A stretch of 64,000 nt of DNA from Aegilops tauschii subsp. strangulata (GCF_002575655.3 NC_053037.3:251381135-251445134); one strand, 5' to 3'. Positions 9,205 to 21,732 are shown, numbered from the stretch's first letter. A program made the numbers and translations. The notes: generated from the letters alone by a model not told the origin.

Positions 9205-11938
9205 TTAGGGCGCTTTGTTTGGAAGCAGCGCTCCGGGGATGAGATCAATTCGGTGCTCAATGCCTCGTAGTGGTGGTAGACCTGGAGGTAGCTCATCGGG
9301 GAAAACATCTTGGAATTCCTGCAATAAAGAAGATAACACCAAAGGTAGATCGTGAGAGTTGTTAGTTTTTGGTGCCTCATCCTTGCACAATAGGACATAG
9401 TGTAGGACACTTGATGGGTTCTCACTCACTTCTCTCATCTCACGTTTGGTGGCAAATAGGACTAAGTTTTTCTTGTCGCTCATCGTGGAGGCACTCAATT
9501 TGGGCTTGTGGCGCTCACTCTCTTTTTGGTGGTTCACTCTCTCACTATTCTCTCCACGATGGGTGTTTTGCTTGTCGGCGAGCACTTGGCTTGGAGACAT
9601 AGGATGTAGCACAAACTCTTTCCCTTTCATCTTGAAGCTATAGTGATTATGTACGCCCATTGTGAATGACACCTCGGTCAAATTGCGATGGCCGTCCAAG
9701 AAGGAGGTGGCACACGGTCATCGGAAGGACATCACACTCCAAAGTGTCTTCATAGGCGCCGATCTTGAAAGAGACTTGTACTCTTTGCTCGACTTGTATG
9801 GTGCCGGTGTCGCTTAGCCATTGAACCTTGTAGGGGTGCGGGTGCTTCATCTTGACCAATTGGAGTTTGGAGCATAGTTCTTCACTTGCCAAGTTATGGC
9901 AACTCCCTCCATCGATGATGACCTTGACGGACCGTCCATTGATGCCGGCCTTTGTGTGGAAGATATGGCATCTTTGATCTTCGTCTCGTTGATGTTGAAG
10001 AGTCAAGACCTTGGAGACAACAAGAGCGGGACTTGAGTCTTCGTCACAAAAGATGTGATCATCTTCTTCTTCATTGTTCACTTGTCGGTGCATGGCCACT
10101 TGCTCAAGAGCTTCCATTTCTCCTTCACTCATGGAGTCGTAGGTGCCGTCGTCATTGAGGATCATGGTGCACTTGTTTGTGCACTCGAAGGACTTGTGGC
10201 CTCGGCCTCCGCATGTGAAACATTTGATGGAACTTGTCTTGATGGTCTCATCGGTTGGAGTAAATGATGATGAAGCTTTCGGCTTGAAGTTGCTTGTAGT
10301 AGGAGGACGACTTGAGCTTGCCGAAGCTTTCTTGTAACTTGACTTGTCGCCATTGCTCGTGGTGGGAGTCGTCGAAGCTTGATTGTTGGAGAGGCCATAG
10401 GACTTGGATGAGAACTTGGCATACTTGAAGTCGTCTTGTACTTGCCGTTCCGCTTTGGTAGCTTGATGCACTAGCTCGATGAGGTTCGAGTATGGTTGGA
10501 AGTCGGCAATCTTCTTGATAGGGTGATTGAGTCCATTCAAGAAACGTGCCATAGTTTGCTCATCATCTTCTTTGACATTGGCTCGTATCATGGCAATCTC
10601 CATTTCCTTGTAGTACTCTTCAACGCTCTTGGTTCCTTGCTTGAGTTGTTGGAGTTTCTTGAAGAGGTCGCGGTTGTAGTAGTTTGGCACGAATCGTGCT
10701 CTCATGACATCCTTCATTTGTGCCCAAGTGGTGATGGGTGGTTCACCGCTTGCCGCGGTGCGCTCAATGACTTGTTCCCACCAAATGAGGACGTAGTCTT
10801 GGAATTCGAGGGATGCCATTGCGATCTTCTTCTCTTCTTTGTAGTTGTGCAAGCGGAAGATTTTGTCAACCTTCAATGCCCATGATATGTACTCTTCGGG
10901 GTCATAGCTTCCGGTAAACTTGGGCATGGTGAACTTTAGCTTGCCATATCGTTGCTCTTCATTGTGTTGGGGTCGGGGATGATGACGCCCATGTCGGTGA
11001 GGATTGGCAATCTCATGTCGCTCTTGGCAAGGAGGGTTGTCTTCCTGATGTTGCTCTTGGTGAGGAGGGTTGTCTTCCTCATGATGCTCTTGGTGAGGAG
11101 GGTTGACTTCCTCATGATGCTCTTGGTGAGGAGGTGGTGCATTGTCTTCTTGCTCTCGATGGACTTGACGTTCTTGTCTCGCATGAGGAGGAGCTTGTTG
11201 ATCTTGACGAGGAACTTGTCGATCATGTCGAGGAGCTTGTCGATGCACACGTGCTTCGTAAATCCTTTCTTGAGCTTCGTCGCGAAGTGCTTCTTGATGT
11301 AGTCGAGCTTGTCGGCCTCGATTGGCTACGGCACGACTTGAGTATTGAAGAGCACGTTGCGCCTCAAGTGCTTGAGCTTCACGTAGTTGTCGTTCTTGAC
11401 GTTGCGCCTCGGCGTCTTGTGCATCTTGATGTTGTCGCGCTCGCTCCTCTTGTTCTTGTTGTCGTTGGCGTTGCCGTTCTTGTGCTTGTGCGAAAGCAGC
11501 TTGGTTGTGACGATGTCGATGCTCTTGAGAGTAGGTGTCGTGTAGAGGATTGCGGTTAGCTTGACGGTCTTGACGCGCGGCACGACGAAGAGTGTTCGAT
11601 GTCGGTGTACTTGAACCGGAGATGGTGTCATCGTAGTGTCGACTTGAGCGGCTCCGTCTTGACGAGGACGAAGTTGTAGAAGAGCGGACCATCATGGTTC
11701 GGATATCTTCTTTGAGGGAACTCATGGATGTGTCGAAGTAGTCTCTTGTACGTTGCTCAGATTGTCGTAGATCGGAGGCGAGGTTGTCGATGCGATCGCC
11801 CAAAGCAAGTTGTTCTTGATGCAAAGCTCGGTGTGCACCAAATAGTTGAGTCTTGGTGACGTAGGATGACATGTCGTCGTCTTGCTCCAAGAAGAGTGGA
11901 TTGGTAGAAGTACTTGGCCTATCCATCATTTCAAACAA
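9205..11938 (-). pseudogene. D gag and protease
   Basis: A 763-residue frame from an ATG at 11938. The N-terminal part has a Ser/Arg-rich stretch, a long Gln/Glu/Arg-rich region and four tandem PPHQEHHEED-type repeats. The capsid-like gag domain follows (about residues 355-460, with YVLIWWEQV and KSVEEYYKEME). A CCHC zinc knuckle (CFTCGGRGHKSFEC) sits near residue 572-586, then a retropepsin with IIDGGS near residue 670 and CHLLLGRP. One extra base near 9647 ends the frame at HNGRT; the neighbouring frame continues (NHYSFKMKGKEF) to a TAA at 9205-9207. Gag packages the RNA and protease cleaves the polyprotein. The gag half looks intact. Confidence 0.87.
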
Positions 11939-12645
11939 AGATATGTGAGTGGGAGAAGGAGAAGAACCAATACCAAATGTACCTTGACCGATGTTGAAAA
12001 TGGATCAAAGATCACTCCAATGTGTATCAAGGGAATAGCACAATTGGTACCGTTTCTTGTCGGTTCTCACACCTACACAAGTAAAAGCTTATGGTGGAGC
12101 TTGGTTAGGATGGTGGCACAAAATTTGATGCAATTGTAAGTGAGACTCAATAATGTTGGAAAAGATTCACAAATTTGCAAATGCAACAAGTAGACCAATA
12201 GCAAGATATGGTACACGGAAACACACACACAAATAGATAAGTGGGGTTGGGCAACCAAGGTTGAGCCAAAATGTGGAATCCACCAAGATGCTCTTGTTGC
12301 ACAACACTAGAGAGACGCTAGCACGATTGCACAATAGGCGGATACGAACTTGTGCACAACCTACTAAGCAAAAATGCAACGACTTCTATCCCAAGTATGC
12401 TATATGTATGATGTTTCTATGCTTTGATCCAAGATGATCGAGTATGACAATCTTAATGTTGTATGATGCTATGGTTCTTGCTTAAGCTCTTTGCTTATCT
12501 TTCTCCTTTTGCTTAAAAGCTTGTTTGGCTCTTTGTTGTTTGAGCTCTTTTCTCATGCAATGGTTCACGAACCAAGATAGAAATTGTGTATGCGAAGACA
12601 ACTTTTGTGACACAAGAGATGATACCAAGATATGCAACTCAATGA
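11939..12645 (-). other. Leader of element D, part 1
   Basis: Non-coding leader between gag start and the nested element A. It continues at 19905-20721 on the other side of A. No domain seen. Confidence 0.7.
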
Positions 12646-12650
12646 TGGTA

Positions 12651-13566
12651 TGATAGAGGCAAAGGTGTCCCGTCTTTCGATGAGATGATGGATATCGCTT
12701 TCGTGGAAGTCGACTTTGACGACCCGACTACGAACGTGCGATGACGTCGCGCCTTAGCAATCGCTAAACCAACTCCGAGAGGTTATTGACCACGCCGGAG
12801 CACGATCAACCTGACCACGAGGGTCTGTTTCCTGCGAGCAAATGAAGAACAAGCAAGAAACTGAGATTGCAATCTGGATATTGCGAATATAAGATGAAAG
12901 CTTTATTGATCAAGGTGGGGTTCTCTGACGCCTTTGTCTGGTCGTTGAACACAAACGAAGTACGCGAAGTTGCAGCTATGCCGAACTTTTAATCTAAACA
13001 AAACCCAAAGTCTAAACGACGCCCAAAGGGCTGTATATATGGAGGAAGAGGGGGGAATTTCGTGGCCCTTGGGGAAGGGGTCCGAAACCAACCCTATCTC
13101 TTGTTTCCCACACATACGGACTCTAAAAATAGCCTATACTCAAGTATTTCGAAATTACATGGGCCTGGCCCAATAATAAGGTGACGCAGCACCTAGAATA
13201 GCCTCTGGACGAAAGTTATGAAGTAGCATCTTGTATATTTCGTCCAATGCTTCATGCACGCATTATGGTGGCTTCAGCGTCCTGAAATCATCACTTGTAA
13301 CTCCGTTCTTGTCCCCCATGCGCATGCCATCATCTCCATGCTTGTTCTTGCTCCAATGTTCATCCTTCTCAAAGCTAGGCCCTTCATTTGTAAGCAAAAC
13401 AAATGTATCCAATTTAGGCAGCATCATATTCTCATGAACATTAGAATCATTACCAAGAAACGAAAGTACCTGATAATTTAATTGGCGTGCGCGAGCTCTA
13501 GTAATTGGTTCAGTATGTATAGCAGCAGGGGCTGTGGGTGTAACAATGGTATTGATGTCCTCATCA
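12651..13566 (-). mobile_element. 3' LTR of element A
   Basis: 916 bp. On the minus strand it starts TGATGAGGACATC at 13566 and ends GCCTCTATCA at 12651. The polyprotein tail occupies its first 304 bp (to 13263). A TATATA box lies near 13033 and an AATAAA poly(A) signal near 12903, both minus strand. The polypurine tract (AAGAAGGGGAGGA, minus strand) adjoins at 13567. Confidence 0.95.
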
Positions 13567-15349
13567 TCCTCCCCTTCTTGAAATGAAGTCGTCCTCGACG
13601 GAAGCTCATCTCCCTCACCCAAATAAGGCTTCAAACCTGCAATGTTAAAAGTGGGACTAACCCCAAAATCTGCAGGCAGCTCAAGTTTATATGCATTATC
13701 ATTTATTTTCTCTAACACCTTAAAAGGACCATCAGCACGTGGCATTAGCTTTGATTTGCACAAATCAGGAAATCTATCCTTACGCAAATGTAACCAAACA
13801 AGATCTCTAGGTGCAAACACAACATGTTTTCTACCCTTATCTCCAACAAGTTTATATTTAGCATTCATACGCTCAATGTTTTCCTTAGTTAACTCATGCA
13901 TTTTTAAGATCAATTCAGCATGTTGTTTAGCATCAAAATTAACCTTCTCCGAAGATGGAAGAGGCAACAAATCAATAGGTGCACGAGGTAGGAAACCATA
14001 CACAATTTCAAAAGGGCACATCTTAGTAGTAGAATGCAATGAACGATTATAAGCAAACTCAATATGAGGCAAGCATTCTTCCCACATTTTCTTATTATTC
14101 TTCAAAACAGCCCTAAGCATAGTAGACAATGTTCTATTGACTACTTCAGTTTGTCCATCAGTTTGGGGGTGACAAGTAGTACTAAAAAGCAGTTTAGTCC
14201 CCAACTTAGCCCATAAACATCTCCAAAAGTGGCTAAGAAATTTAGTATCACGATCTGAAACAATAGTATTTGGCACACCATGCAAACGAATAATTTCACG
14301 GAAGAACAAATCAGCAACATTGACAGCATCATCGCTTTTATGACATGGTATAAAGTGTGCCATTTTTGAGAATCTATCCACGACAACAAATATGCTATCC
14401 CTCCCCTTCTTTGTTCGAGGTAAACCTAAAACAAAGTCCATAGATATATCCTCCCAAGGAACACTAGGTACAGGCAAAGGCATATATAAACCATGAGGAT
14501 TGATTCGTGACTTAGCTTTTTGACATGTAGTGCAGCGAGCAACAAAACGCTCAACATCCCGTCTCATCTTTGGCCAAAAGAAATGTGTAGCAAGTACGTC
14601 CTCCGTCTTCTTCACGCCAAAGTGTCCCATTAATCCTCCTCCATGCGCCTCCTGCAACAACAAAAGATGAAGAGAGCTAGCTGGAATGCATAGCTTGTTA
14701 GCACGGAACACAAATCCATCATTAACGACAAACTTGTTCCAGGTTCTTCCTTCTTTACAATTCTGCAAAACATCTTTAAAATCAGCATCATGCACATATT
14801 GATCTTTGATGGTCTCCAAACCAAATATTTTGAAGTCAAGTTGTGAAAGCATAGTATAGCGACGAGACAATGCATCAGCAATAACATTTTCTTTACCCTT
14901 CTTGTGTTTAATGACATAAGGGAAAGTTTCAATGAATTCAACCCATTTAGCATGTCTACGATTCAGTTTAGCTTGACTTTTAATATGTTTCAAAGATTCA
15001 TGATCAGAATGTATAACAAATTCTTTGGGCCATAAATAATGTTGCCATGTTTCTAAAGTCCGAACAAGAGCATATAGTTCTTTATCATAAGTAGAATAAT
15101 TCAGACTAGGCCCACTCAATTTTTCAGAAAAGTATGCAATAGGTTTACCATCTTGTAATAACACACCTCCTAATCCAATTCCACTAGCATCACATTCAAG
15201 CTCAAAAGTCTTATTAAAATCAGGAAGTTGGAGTAAAGGAGCATGTGTCAACTTATCTTTCAATACCGTGAAGGCTTCTTCCTGTGCGGTACCCTAAACA
15301 AAAGGCACATCCTTCTTTGTAAGCTCGTTGAGAGGTGCAGCAATGGTGC
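13263..15349 (-). pseudogene. A pol: RNase H, integrase, LTR-encoded tail
   Basis: After a frameshift near 15350 this frame holds RNase H with four acidic residues ([32 protein letters not shown]), then integrase: zinc finger ([10 protein letters not shown] with CTTCQKAK), core [18 protein letters not shown] and [11 protein letters not shown], and GPF module [14 protein letters not shown] at 15294-15296 replaces the Trp in FVWGTA; from 15263 to 13263 there are 666 uninterrupted codons. The frame runs through the polypurine tract (FQEGEDD) into the LTR and adds 100 residues including [11 protein letters not shown], ending RTLKPP. No chromodomain is seen after the GPF module. Confidence 0.9.
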
Positions 15350-16089
15350 TTAAAATCTCTCACAAAACGCCTATAGAAACCAGCGAGTCCAAGAAAACTC
15401 CGCACTTCTGTGACCGTTTTGGGCTGCGGCCAACTCTCAATAGCTTCAATCTTGGCTTTATCAACTTCAATTCCCTGTGGAGTAACAACATAGCCAAGAA
15501 AAGATACTCGGTCGGTGCAAAAGGTGCACTTCCCAAGGTTACCAAACAAACGTGCATCACGTAGAGCAATAAAAACAGCACGTAAATGTTCCAAATGTTC
15601 TTCCAAAGATTTGCTATAAATCAGTATATCATCAAAATAGACTACCACAAATCGTCCAATGAAAGCACGTAAAACTTCGTTCATTAGTCTCATGAAAGTA
15701 CTAGGTGCATTAGTTAACCCAAAAGGTATGACTAACCACTCATATAAACCAAACTTAGTTTTAAATGCAGTTTTCCATTCATCTCCCAATTTCATACGAA
15801 TTTGATGGTATCCACTACGCAAATCAACTTTGGAGAATATTGTAGAGCCACTCAATTCATCAAGCATATCATCTAGCCTAGGAATAGGATGACGATAACG
15901 AATAGTAATATTATTAATGCCTCTACAATCAACACACATACGCGACGTACCATCCTTTTTAGGCACTAATATAATAGGAACGGCACAAGGACTAAGAGAT
16001 TCGCGTATATAACCTTTGTCGAGCAGCTCCTGTACTTGACGCATAATCTCCTTCGTCTCCTCTGGATTGGTACGGTATGGTGCACGGTT
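15350..16089 (-). pseudogene. A pol: reverse transcriptase
   Basis: RNA-dependent DNA polymerase of the Ty3 type. Visible in order: [57 protein letters not shown], the catalytic [11 protein letters not shown] and LGYVVTPQG, then the connection [18 protein letters not shown] one-base loss near 16090 separates it from gag-protease and a one-base gain near 15350 from RNase H. Apart from these the domain looks whole; it is the only complete RT among the plus- and minus-strand elements here except B. Confidence 0.9.
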
Positions 16090-18380
16090 GGTAGCGATGC
16101 ACCGGGAATTAAGTCAATTTGATGCCCAATCCCTCGGATAGGTGGTAATCCCGGTGGCACGTCTTGTGGTAAGACATCAGCGAACTCCTGCAAAATGTTA
16201 GTGAAAGCAGGGGGCAAAGAGGAAGGCACGTCCTCGAATGAAAATAATGCCTCTTTGCACACAAAAGCATCGCAAACAGATTTGCTGAAATCTAGCTCAT
16301 CAATATCAGATTTTGTGGCAAGTAAACATGCACTTTTTAATTTAATTTCAGAAACAACACTAGATGGTTTATTATTAGGTTTCATTTGTTGCTCAAATTC
16401 TTTTGCCACAATCTGATTTTCACTCTTATTTTTCTCCTGTTTTGCTTTATTAGCTCTATTAATGTCATCTTTCAAAATGGAATCAGGAATCATAGGAAGC
16501 AAAGTAATATTTTTATCCTTATGAACAAGAGTATACTGATTGTTTCTACCATGGTGTACAGAATTTTTATCAAATTGCCATGGTCTACCAAGTAATAAGG
16601 AACATGCTTGCATAGGTACCACATCACAATCAACATAATCAGCATATGTAGAGATACTAAAATGCACACGAACAGTACGTGTTACCTTAACCTTGCCGCT
16701 GTTGTTGAACCATTGGATGTAGTAAGGATGTGGATGTGGTCTTGTGGTGAGAGATAGCTTCTCCACCATCTCCATGCTAGCCAAGTTGTTATAGCTCCCT
16801 CCATCTATGATGACGCGAACAGAACGTTCCTTCACAACTCCCTTTGTATGGAACAAATTATGCCTCTGGTTTTGCTCTGCTTGTGTGACCTGCACACTCA
16901 AAACACGTTGAGCAACTAAACATTCATACCTGTCAGCGTCTTCAGGAGCCATGTATTGCGTCTCATTTTCAGAATCATCTCCACCATGTTCTTCACGTGT
17001 AATAAGAGCCAAAGTCTCCTCATCATAGTCATTAGCGGAGTCATACCCACCATCCTCAGTAGCAATCATTACACGCTGAGATTTGCATTCTCTTGCATAA
17101 TGTCCTCTTCCCTTACAACGACGACAAATAATATCACTTGTGTGCCCTGTCGATGCCATGGAAGAAGAAGAGCTCTGTGCAGGCCCGGCAGGTGCGCTCT
17201 TGGCAGATAGTGGTGGTTGTGCCTGCTTTCTTGTATCACGGCTGGAGATGGAACCTGATGGAGGTGCTGGTGCAGTGGAAGTAGAAGATGCACGCGGTGT
17301 CCATGATGAAGGTCGACCTGCATAAAAGTTAGTTCGCGCCAATGGCTGTCGATCCTGCACTTCACGTTCAGCTTTACAAGCAAGATGGAATAAACGAGTG
17401 ATATTATTATAATCCTTATACTCTAGAATGGTCTGAATCTCTTTATTTAATCCACCCATAAAACGTGCAAGCATAGCTTCATTCTCCTCAACAATACCAC
17501 ATCTAATCATGCCAGTTTGTAATTCCTGATAATATTCTTCTACAGAATTTTTCCTTTGTTTTAAGCGCTGCAATTTTTGAAGTAATTCACGTTGATAATA
17601 TGGTGGAACCCAACGAGTACGCATAGCAGTTTTCAAAGCAGCCCAAGTAGCTGGAACAGGATATAATCTACAATGTTCAGACCACCAAACACATGCAAAG
17701 CTAGTGAAAGCACAAACAGCAGCAGGAACACGTCTCTCCTCAGGATATTGTAAATATGTAAATCGTTGTTCAGTTTCTAACTCCCAAGTAAGATATATAT
17801 CAGGAACATATCTACCCTCAAATGGTGGAATATTCAATTTCAGTTTAGGGAGATGGTCATGATCTCGTACCTGGGGGGGAGCCCTAACATTGCCATTATT
17901 TGCCTGTGGACGACCTGGTGGTTGTGGTGCTGGTGGCTGCACGTAGTTCTGATTTTGATCAACCTCATCCTCATAATCGCCCGCATAATCGTCATCCTCC
18001 TCAGCCGCCGCAGTAGCAGGAGCCAAAGAAGCATCAACAGTAGGTGCAGCGGCACCCGAATTTTGACAAGTCTCAATTGGAACGCGCTGTGCTCGTCCCA
18101 CTTGATTTGGAAGGCGGCGTTGGAGATGTGGTTGTTGTTGTTGTAGAGGTGCGACATGTGCAGCCGGTGGTGGTTGGGGAAGACGCTTGAGTAATTCAGT
18201 AAACTTGTTATCCAGCTTTGTCTCGAACGACTTCTCCACGGCATCTATCTTCTCCATAGGTTCTTCAAATCTGTTTAGCACATCTCCCACCTGGCCACTC
18301 ATCATTTGCTGAAATTTATCATGCAACTCCTTGTTCGTCATGTTCTCCCAATCAGTCTCATCGGTTTGTGATCCTGCCAT
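16090..18380 (-). CDS. A gag and protease
   Basis: ATG at 18380 ([18 protein letters not shown]); the open frame extends seven codons upstream, but this ATG is shared with B and C. Coiled-coil-like N-terminus, Gln-rich linker, acidic stretch ([16 protein letters not shown]), capsid-like gag domain ([21 protein letters not shown]), zinc knuckle [14 protein letters not shown], retropepsin [13 protein letters not shown] and [12 protein letters not shown], then [12 protein letters not shown] leading to RT. About 760 residues are open until the frameshift near 16090. All motifs are present, so this part may still be translatable if transcribed, although the element lacks its 5' promoter region. 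Confidence 0.88.
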
Positions 18381-18984
18381 AGTTAGCAGCAATAGAAACA
18401 CAAAAGAATATGATCCTGCAGACTACTAGGAAGTGGTGGTGATGGTGGTGTGTCACAAAACCTTTAAGCGAATCTCAAATTGTTACCAGTTCTTACCCAG
18501 CAGCAGGTGGTGATCGGCAACCGTTGTAGTCAAAACTCTCAAAGCTTGGATAGAGCGATTACCAGGGAGAGTCAAACGCACGATGTAGATGTATGTGGAG
18601 CTGGGAAGGCTTATAATATGGTAGCAAAAATGGTCTGCAATAATCAATTCAGAGATGCAAAGTTGAAGAAACGCTCAACGACGGTACTGTGCTGGTCCTA
18701 GGCTAGACCGTGCTAGAGACGCGAGCCTAGAACACTAACAAAATCACGGTGCTGCACGTAAATAAGGGAGGAACACTAACAAAATCACGGTGCTATAAAA
18801 AATCACTATGATGGCGTGTGTCTCAAAACACTCCCTGGGACCTAAAAATAGGATAGGGTAAAAATATTTTTGGTTGCCGAAATTTTGGCCTAAAAACTGC
18901 CCGGGGGTCTCCAGACCTACTCAGGCAAGGAAACACGAAACGGAAAATAGATGGATCTCTAAAACAAACCGAATATGAAAAGAA

Positions 18985-19135
18985 CTCGGATTGGTGGTGG
19001 ATATATGTTGGTAGGATATGGCAGCGGTGGTGGTATATGGTAGCGGTGGTGGTATATGGATATGGATCGGTGGTGGTATATGGATACGGATTGGTGGTGG
19101 TATATGGATACGGATTCAGAGCGGTGGCGGATAAG
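18985..19135. repeat. GGTGGTGGTATATGG repeats in leader of A
   Basis: Tandem imperfect units of about 24 bp (GGTGGTGGTATATGGATACGG type) in the untranslated leader. The same array with different copy number occurs in B (42925-43080) and L (62470-62575); in C it is strongly diverged (54090-54310). Confidence 0.85.
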
Positions 19136-19413
19136 CAATAGTGGTAGATGGCAAGGCGATGATGATGGTGCGGCGGCGGCGTGACAACTTATGACCAGAA
19201 CTCGAAACTCTAAAAGACTAGACTCTAAGACCAGCAACTTGACACGACGATGCAACCGCAAATTCAACAAAGCAAAAACCCTAAAAAGATTATGCAAAGG
19301 CTCAGATTGGTTCGGATATACTGAACTAACCCTAATTTTTTTTGTGGCTTTTTCGTGGACTGTAGGTATGAAGAACAGACTCGATCTAAACTACGAAAAA
19401 CTGTAAAATCTCA

Positions 19414-19899
19414 CCGAAACCAACCCTATCTCTTGTTTCCCCACACATACGGACTCTAAAAATAGCCTATACTCAAGTATTTCGAAATTACATGGGCCTG
19501 GCCCAATAATAAGGTGACGCAGCACCTAGAATAGCCTCTGGACGAAAGTTATGAAGTAGCATCTTGTATATTTCGTCCAAGGCTTCATGCACGCATTATG
19601 GTGGCTTCAACGTCCCGAAATCATCACTTGTAACTCCGTTCTTGTTCCCCATGCGCATGCCATCATCTCCATGCTTGTTCTTGCTCCAATGTTCATCCTT
19701 CTTAAAGCTAGGCCCTTCATTTGTAAGCAAAACAAATGTATCCAATTTAGGCAGCATCATATTCTCATGAACATTAGAATCATTACCAAGAAACGAAAGT
19801 ACCTGGTAATTTAATTGGCGTGCGCGAGCTCTAGTAATTGGTCCAGTATGTATAGCAGCAGGGGCTGTGGGTGTAACAATGGTATTGATGTCCTCATCA
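19414..19899 (-). mobile_element. Truncated 5' LTR of element A
   Basis: Only the first 486 bp of the LTR remain. The leader reads CTCACCGA and passes directly into AACCAACCC of the LTR, so about 431 bp of LTR plus the primer site are missing; CCGA is shared by both sides. The TSD TGGTA follows at 19900. Confidence 0.93.
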
Positions 19900-19904
19900 T
19901 GGTA

Positions 19905-20721
19905 TGTATGCTATGTGAAGTATGAACACTAATGTGCACAAGTCACGTTGCCGGCAATACTCAAAGGCTAGTCTCGATGGGTAAGCTACGCAAAAGTAAG
20001 GCCATGGGTTTATCAATGCAAATGCAAGAGAGTATGATGATATCGCTATACCAAGATGATATGAAGGTGAAGGTGATACAAATGTAGCCGTTCGTAGTAG
20101 TCCTTGGCGAAGATGAGCGGTGGTGATGTTGTTGCCGAACCGTACCTAGATAGCCGAAACACAATAGGATACAGAAACCACAACTCAAATTCTCAAAACA
20201 AAATGGGTCAAAATTGTCGGAGTTGGTAGCGGGAAAGGCTATGGTGGTGCTATGCGGAAATGGTGGTGGTATGCGGAAGTGTATGTGGGCTCCGGAACAA
20301 AATTGGACGAAAGTTAAGCGGTAAACGGAGTGGAGGATGGAGTTGAAGCTGTCAGGGGCCGGATGTCCGGGCTGATGGCCGGATGTCCGGGCCGGACCGG
20401 ATGTCCGGGCTGGTCGGGCCGGATGTCCGGGCTCGGGATCCGTGGATGAACACCGCGTGGAGAGGTCAAATCCGGGGCAAAATTCGGAAGATTTTGTGGA
20501 TGGAAATTGGGGAAAAGATGGGAAAAAGCTAGATCTACCTGCAACACACGAAATCCGCGGATCAAATCCAACAAAACTTCATCACACCAACAAATCACAA
20601 AAAATTTGGGGCTATTTTTGTGGGGCAATTTTCGGGTTAGGACGAAAAACAACAAAATCAAGCTAGAAAACAAAGAGAGGGGGCTCCGAAATCGTGATCG
20701 ACGTGGCTCATGATACCAAGA
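19905..20721 (-). other. Leader of element D, part 2, with primer site
   Basis: Continuation of the D leader beyond A. The primer site, TTGGTATCATGAGC on the minus strand (about 20707-20719), lies two bases from the LTR end and resembles the plant initiator tRNA-Met site. Four CCGGATGTCCGGG units occur at 20356-20437. Confidence 0.8.
20356..20437. repeat. CCGGATGTCCGGG units in leader of D
   Basis: Four copies of the motif that fills the U3 of the same element, here downstream of the 5' LTR in the transcribed leader. Confidence 0.88.
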
Positions 20722-21727
20722 TGATGTACGACGGAACCCTAGATGGCCGATCTTTCACGAAAGGAGCGGATCCCAAATAAGAACACGAAGAACACGAGGG
20801 GAAACACGAGGGGAAGACACAAGAGAATCACTCAAACCAACAAGAACAATCACACATGCGCTAGATCCTCGAAACACAAAGAGATACACGATCCAAATCC
20901 AACAAGGGACGATACAAAGGTAACCGGTTCTTCTCCGAAAGGAGGTCTTGAGGGGGGGGGTCTTCTCCGTGAGGAGGTCTTGAATCCAAGGGGATCTTCT
21001 CCGTAGAGGGGCCGCAGTCTCTCTCGTGGAGTAGATCCGTAATGGATGAGCAATGCTCTATCTCACAAATGAGCTAAACCAATGCTAACCCTAGAAAGAT
21101 GGAGGAGAAAGAGTATATATAGTCTAGGGAGTCGAAGGGGTACACGGGCCTCGGCCCTTACTGTGCGCAGACAGGGGTGGCCGGATGTCCGGGCGACGGC
21201 CGGATGTCCGGGGCTTCAGGAGAGGCCGGATGTCCGGGCTGGGGGCCGGATGTCCGGGCTGGAGGGCAAAACTTCTGGATGTTCTGTAGCGTGACGCCGG
21301 ATGTCCGGGCGAGGGGCCAGATTTCTGGGGCTTCGGGAGGAGCCAGATGTCCGGGGCTGGGGCCGGATGTCCGGGCCCTGTAGCACTTCGATGGCTGGGC
21401 TGCTGCTGTTGTTTACATCTTCAGGGGCTGGATGTCCGGGGCCTGGAAGGTGGACTTTCCTTCTTCCGTTGGTTCTCTTCATCCATGGACTTGGTGGCTT
21501 GTCCGTCTTCACGTGCATCTTCGTGAGGGTCCTCTTGACACCTGATCATGCATAGCATATCGGACTTAGGTAGTAGCCATGTCTCAAGTGGATCATATGT
21601 GATATCACTAAGGAAGGAAGTCACCTCGTTCTCGAGAGCTCTAGCTCGTGCTCGTGTCATAGGTCCTCTTGGCTCTTGATGAGACGATGGTAGGTCCATG
21701 GGGATGACCGTAGGATGCTCCGCATCA
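20722..21727 (-). mobile_element. 5' LTR of element D
   Basis: 1006 bp, starting TGATGCGGAGC at 21727 on the minus strand and ending ACATCA at 20722. It has nine CCGGATGTCCGG-type units (21178-21440) against ten in the 3' LTR. The TSD TATTG follows at 21728-21732. Confidence 0.93.
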
Positions 21728-21732
21728 TATTG

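Larger units (their letters stand above)
12651..19899 (-). mobile_element. Element A: F1 Ty3/gypsy, lacks primer site
   Basis: Minus-strand element with TGGTA duplications (12646-12650, 19900-19904), nested in the leader of D. 3' LTR 12651-13566, pol, gag, repeat-bearing leader, truncated 5' LTR 19414-19899. It carries the fullest coding set in the window (gag, protease, RT, RNase H, integrase), broken by two frameshifts and one stop. Where both LTRs remain they differ at only about eight sites in roughly 480 bp by eye, so the insertion is fairly young. The primer-binding site and the R/U5 half of the 5' LTR are gone. Confidence 0.95.
6823..21727 (-). mobile_element. Element D: Ty3/gypsy with RT/RNase H deleted
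   Basis: Complete minus-strand element bounded by TATTG duplications (6818-6822 and 21728-21732). 3' LTR 6823-7852, polypurine tract (minus strand) from 7853, pol 7853-9646, gag-protease 9647-11938, leader 11939-12645 plus 19905-20721, primer site next to the 5' LTR (20722-21727). About 7.6 kb without the nested element A. Between the start of RT (RESLSPC) and the RNase H/integrase linker ([13 protein letters not shown]) about 500 residues are missing, with the join near 9113-9119, so it cannot copy itself. gag and integrase remain recognisable. Confidence 0.95.

Noticed and set aside
13231..13481. Small frames repeated nine times in the window (such as the 68- to 75-codon ones at 13231, 19564, 41316, 46213, 63465), like a gene family
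   Set aside because: They are the antisense shadow of the LTR-encoded polyprotein tail and repeat only because the LTR repeats.
13263..13620. Chromodomain after the integrase GPF module of A
   Set aside because: The tail lacks the aromatic cage pattern of a chromodomain; I see only the TRARAR motif and a charged tail.
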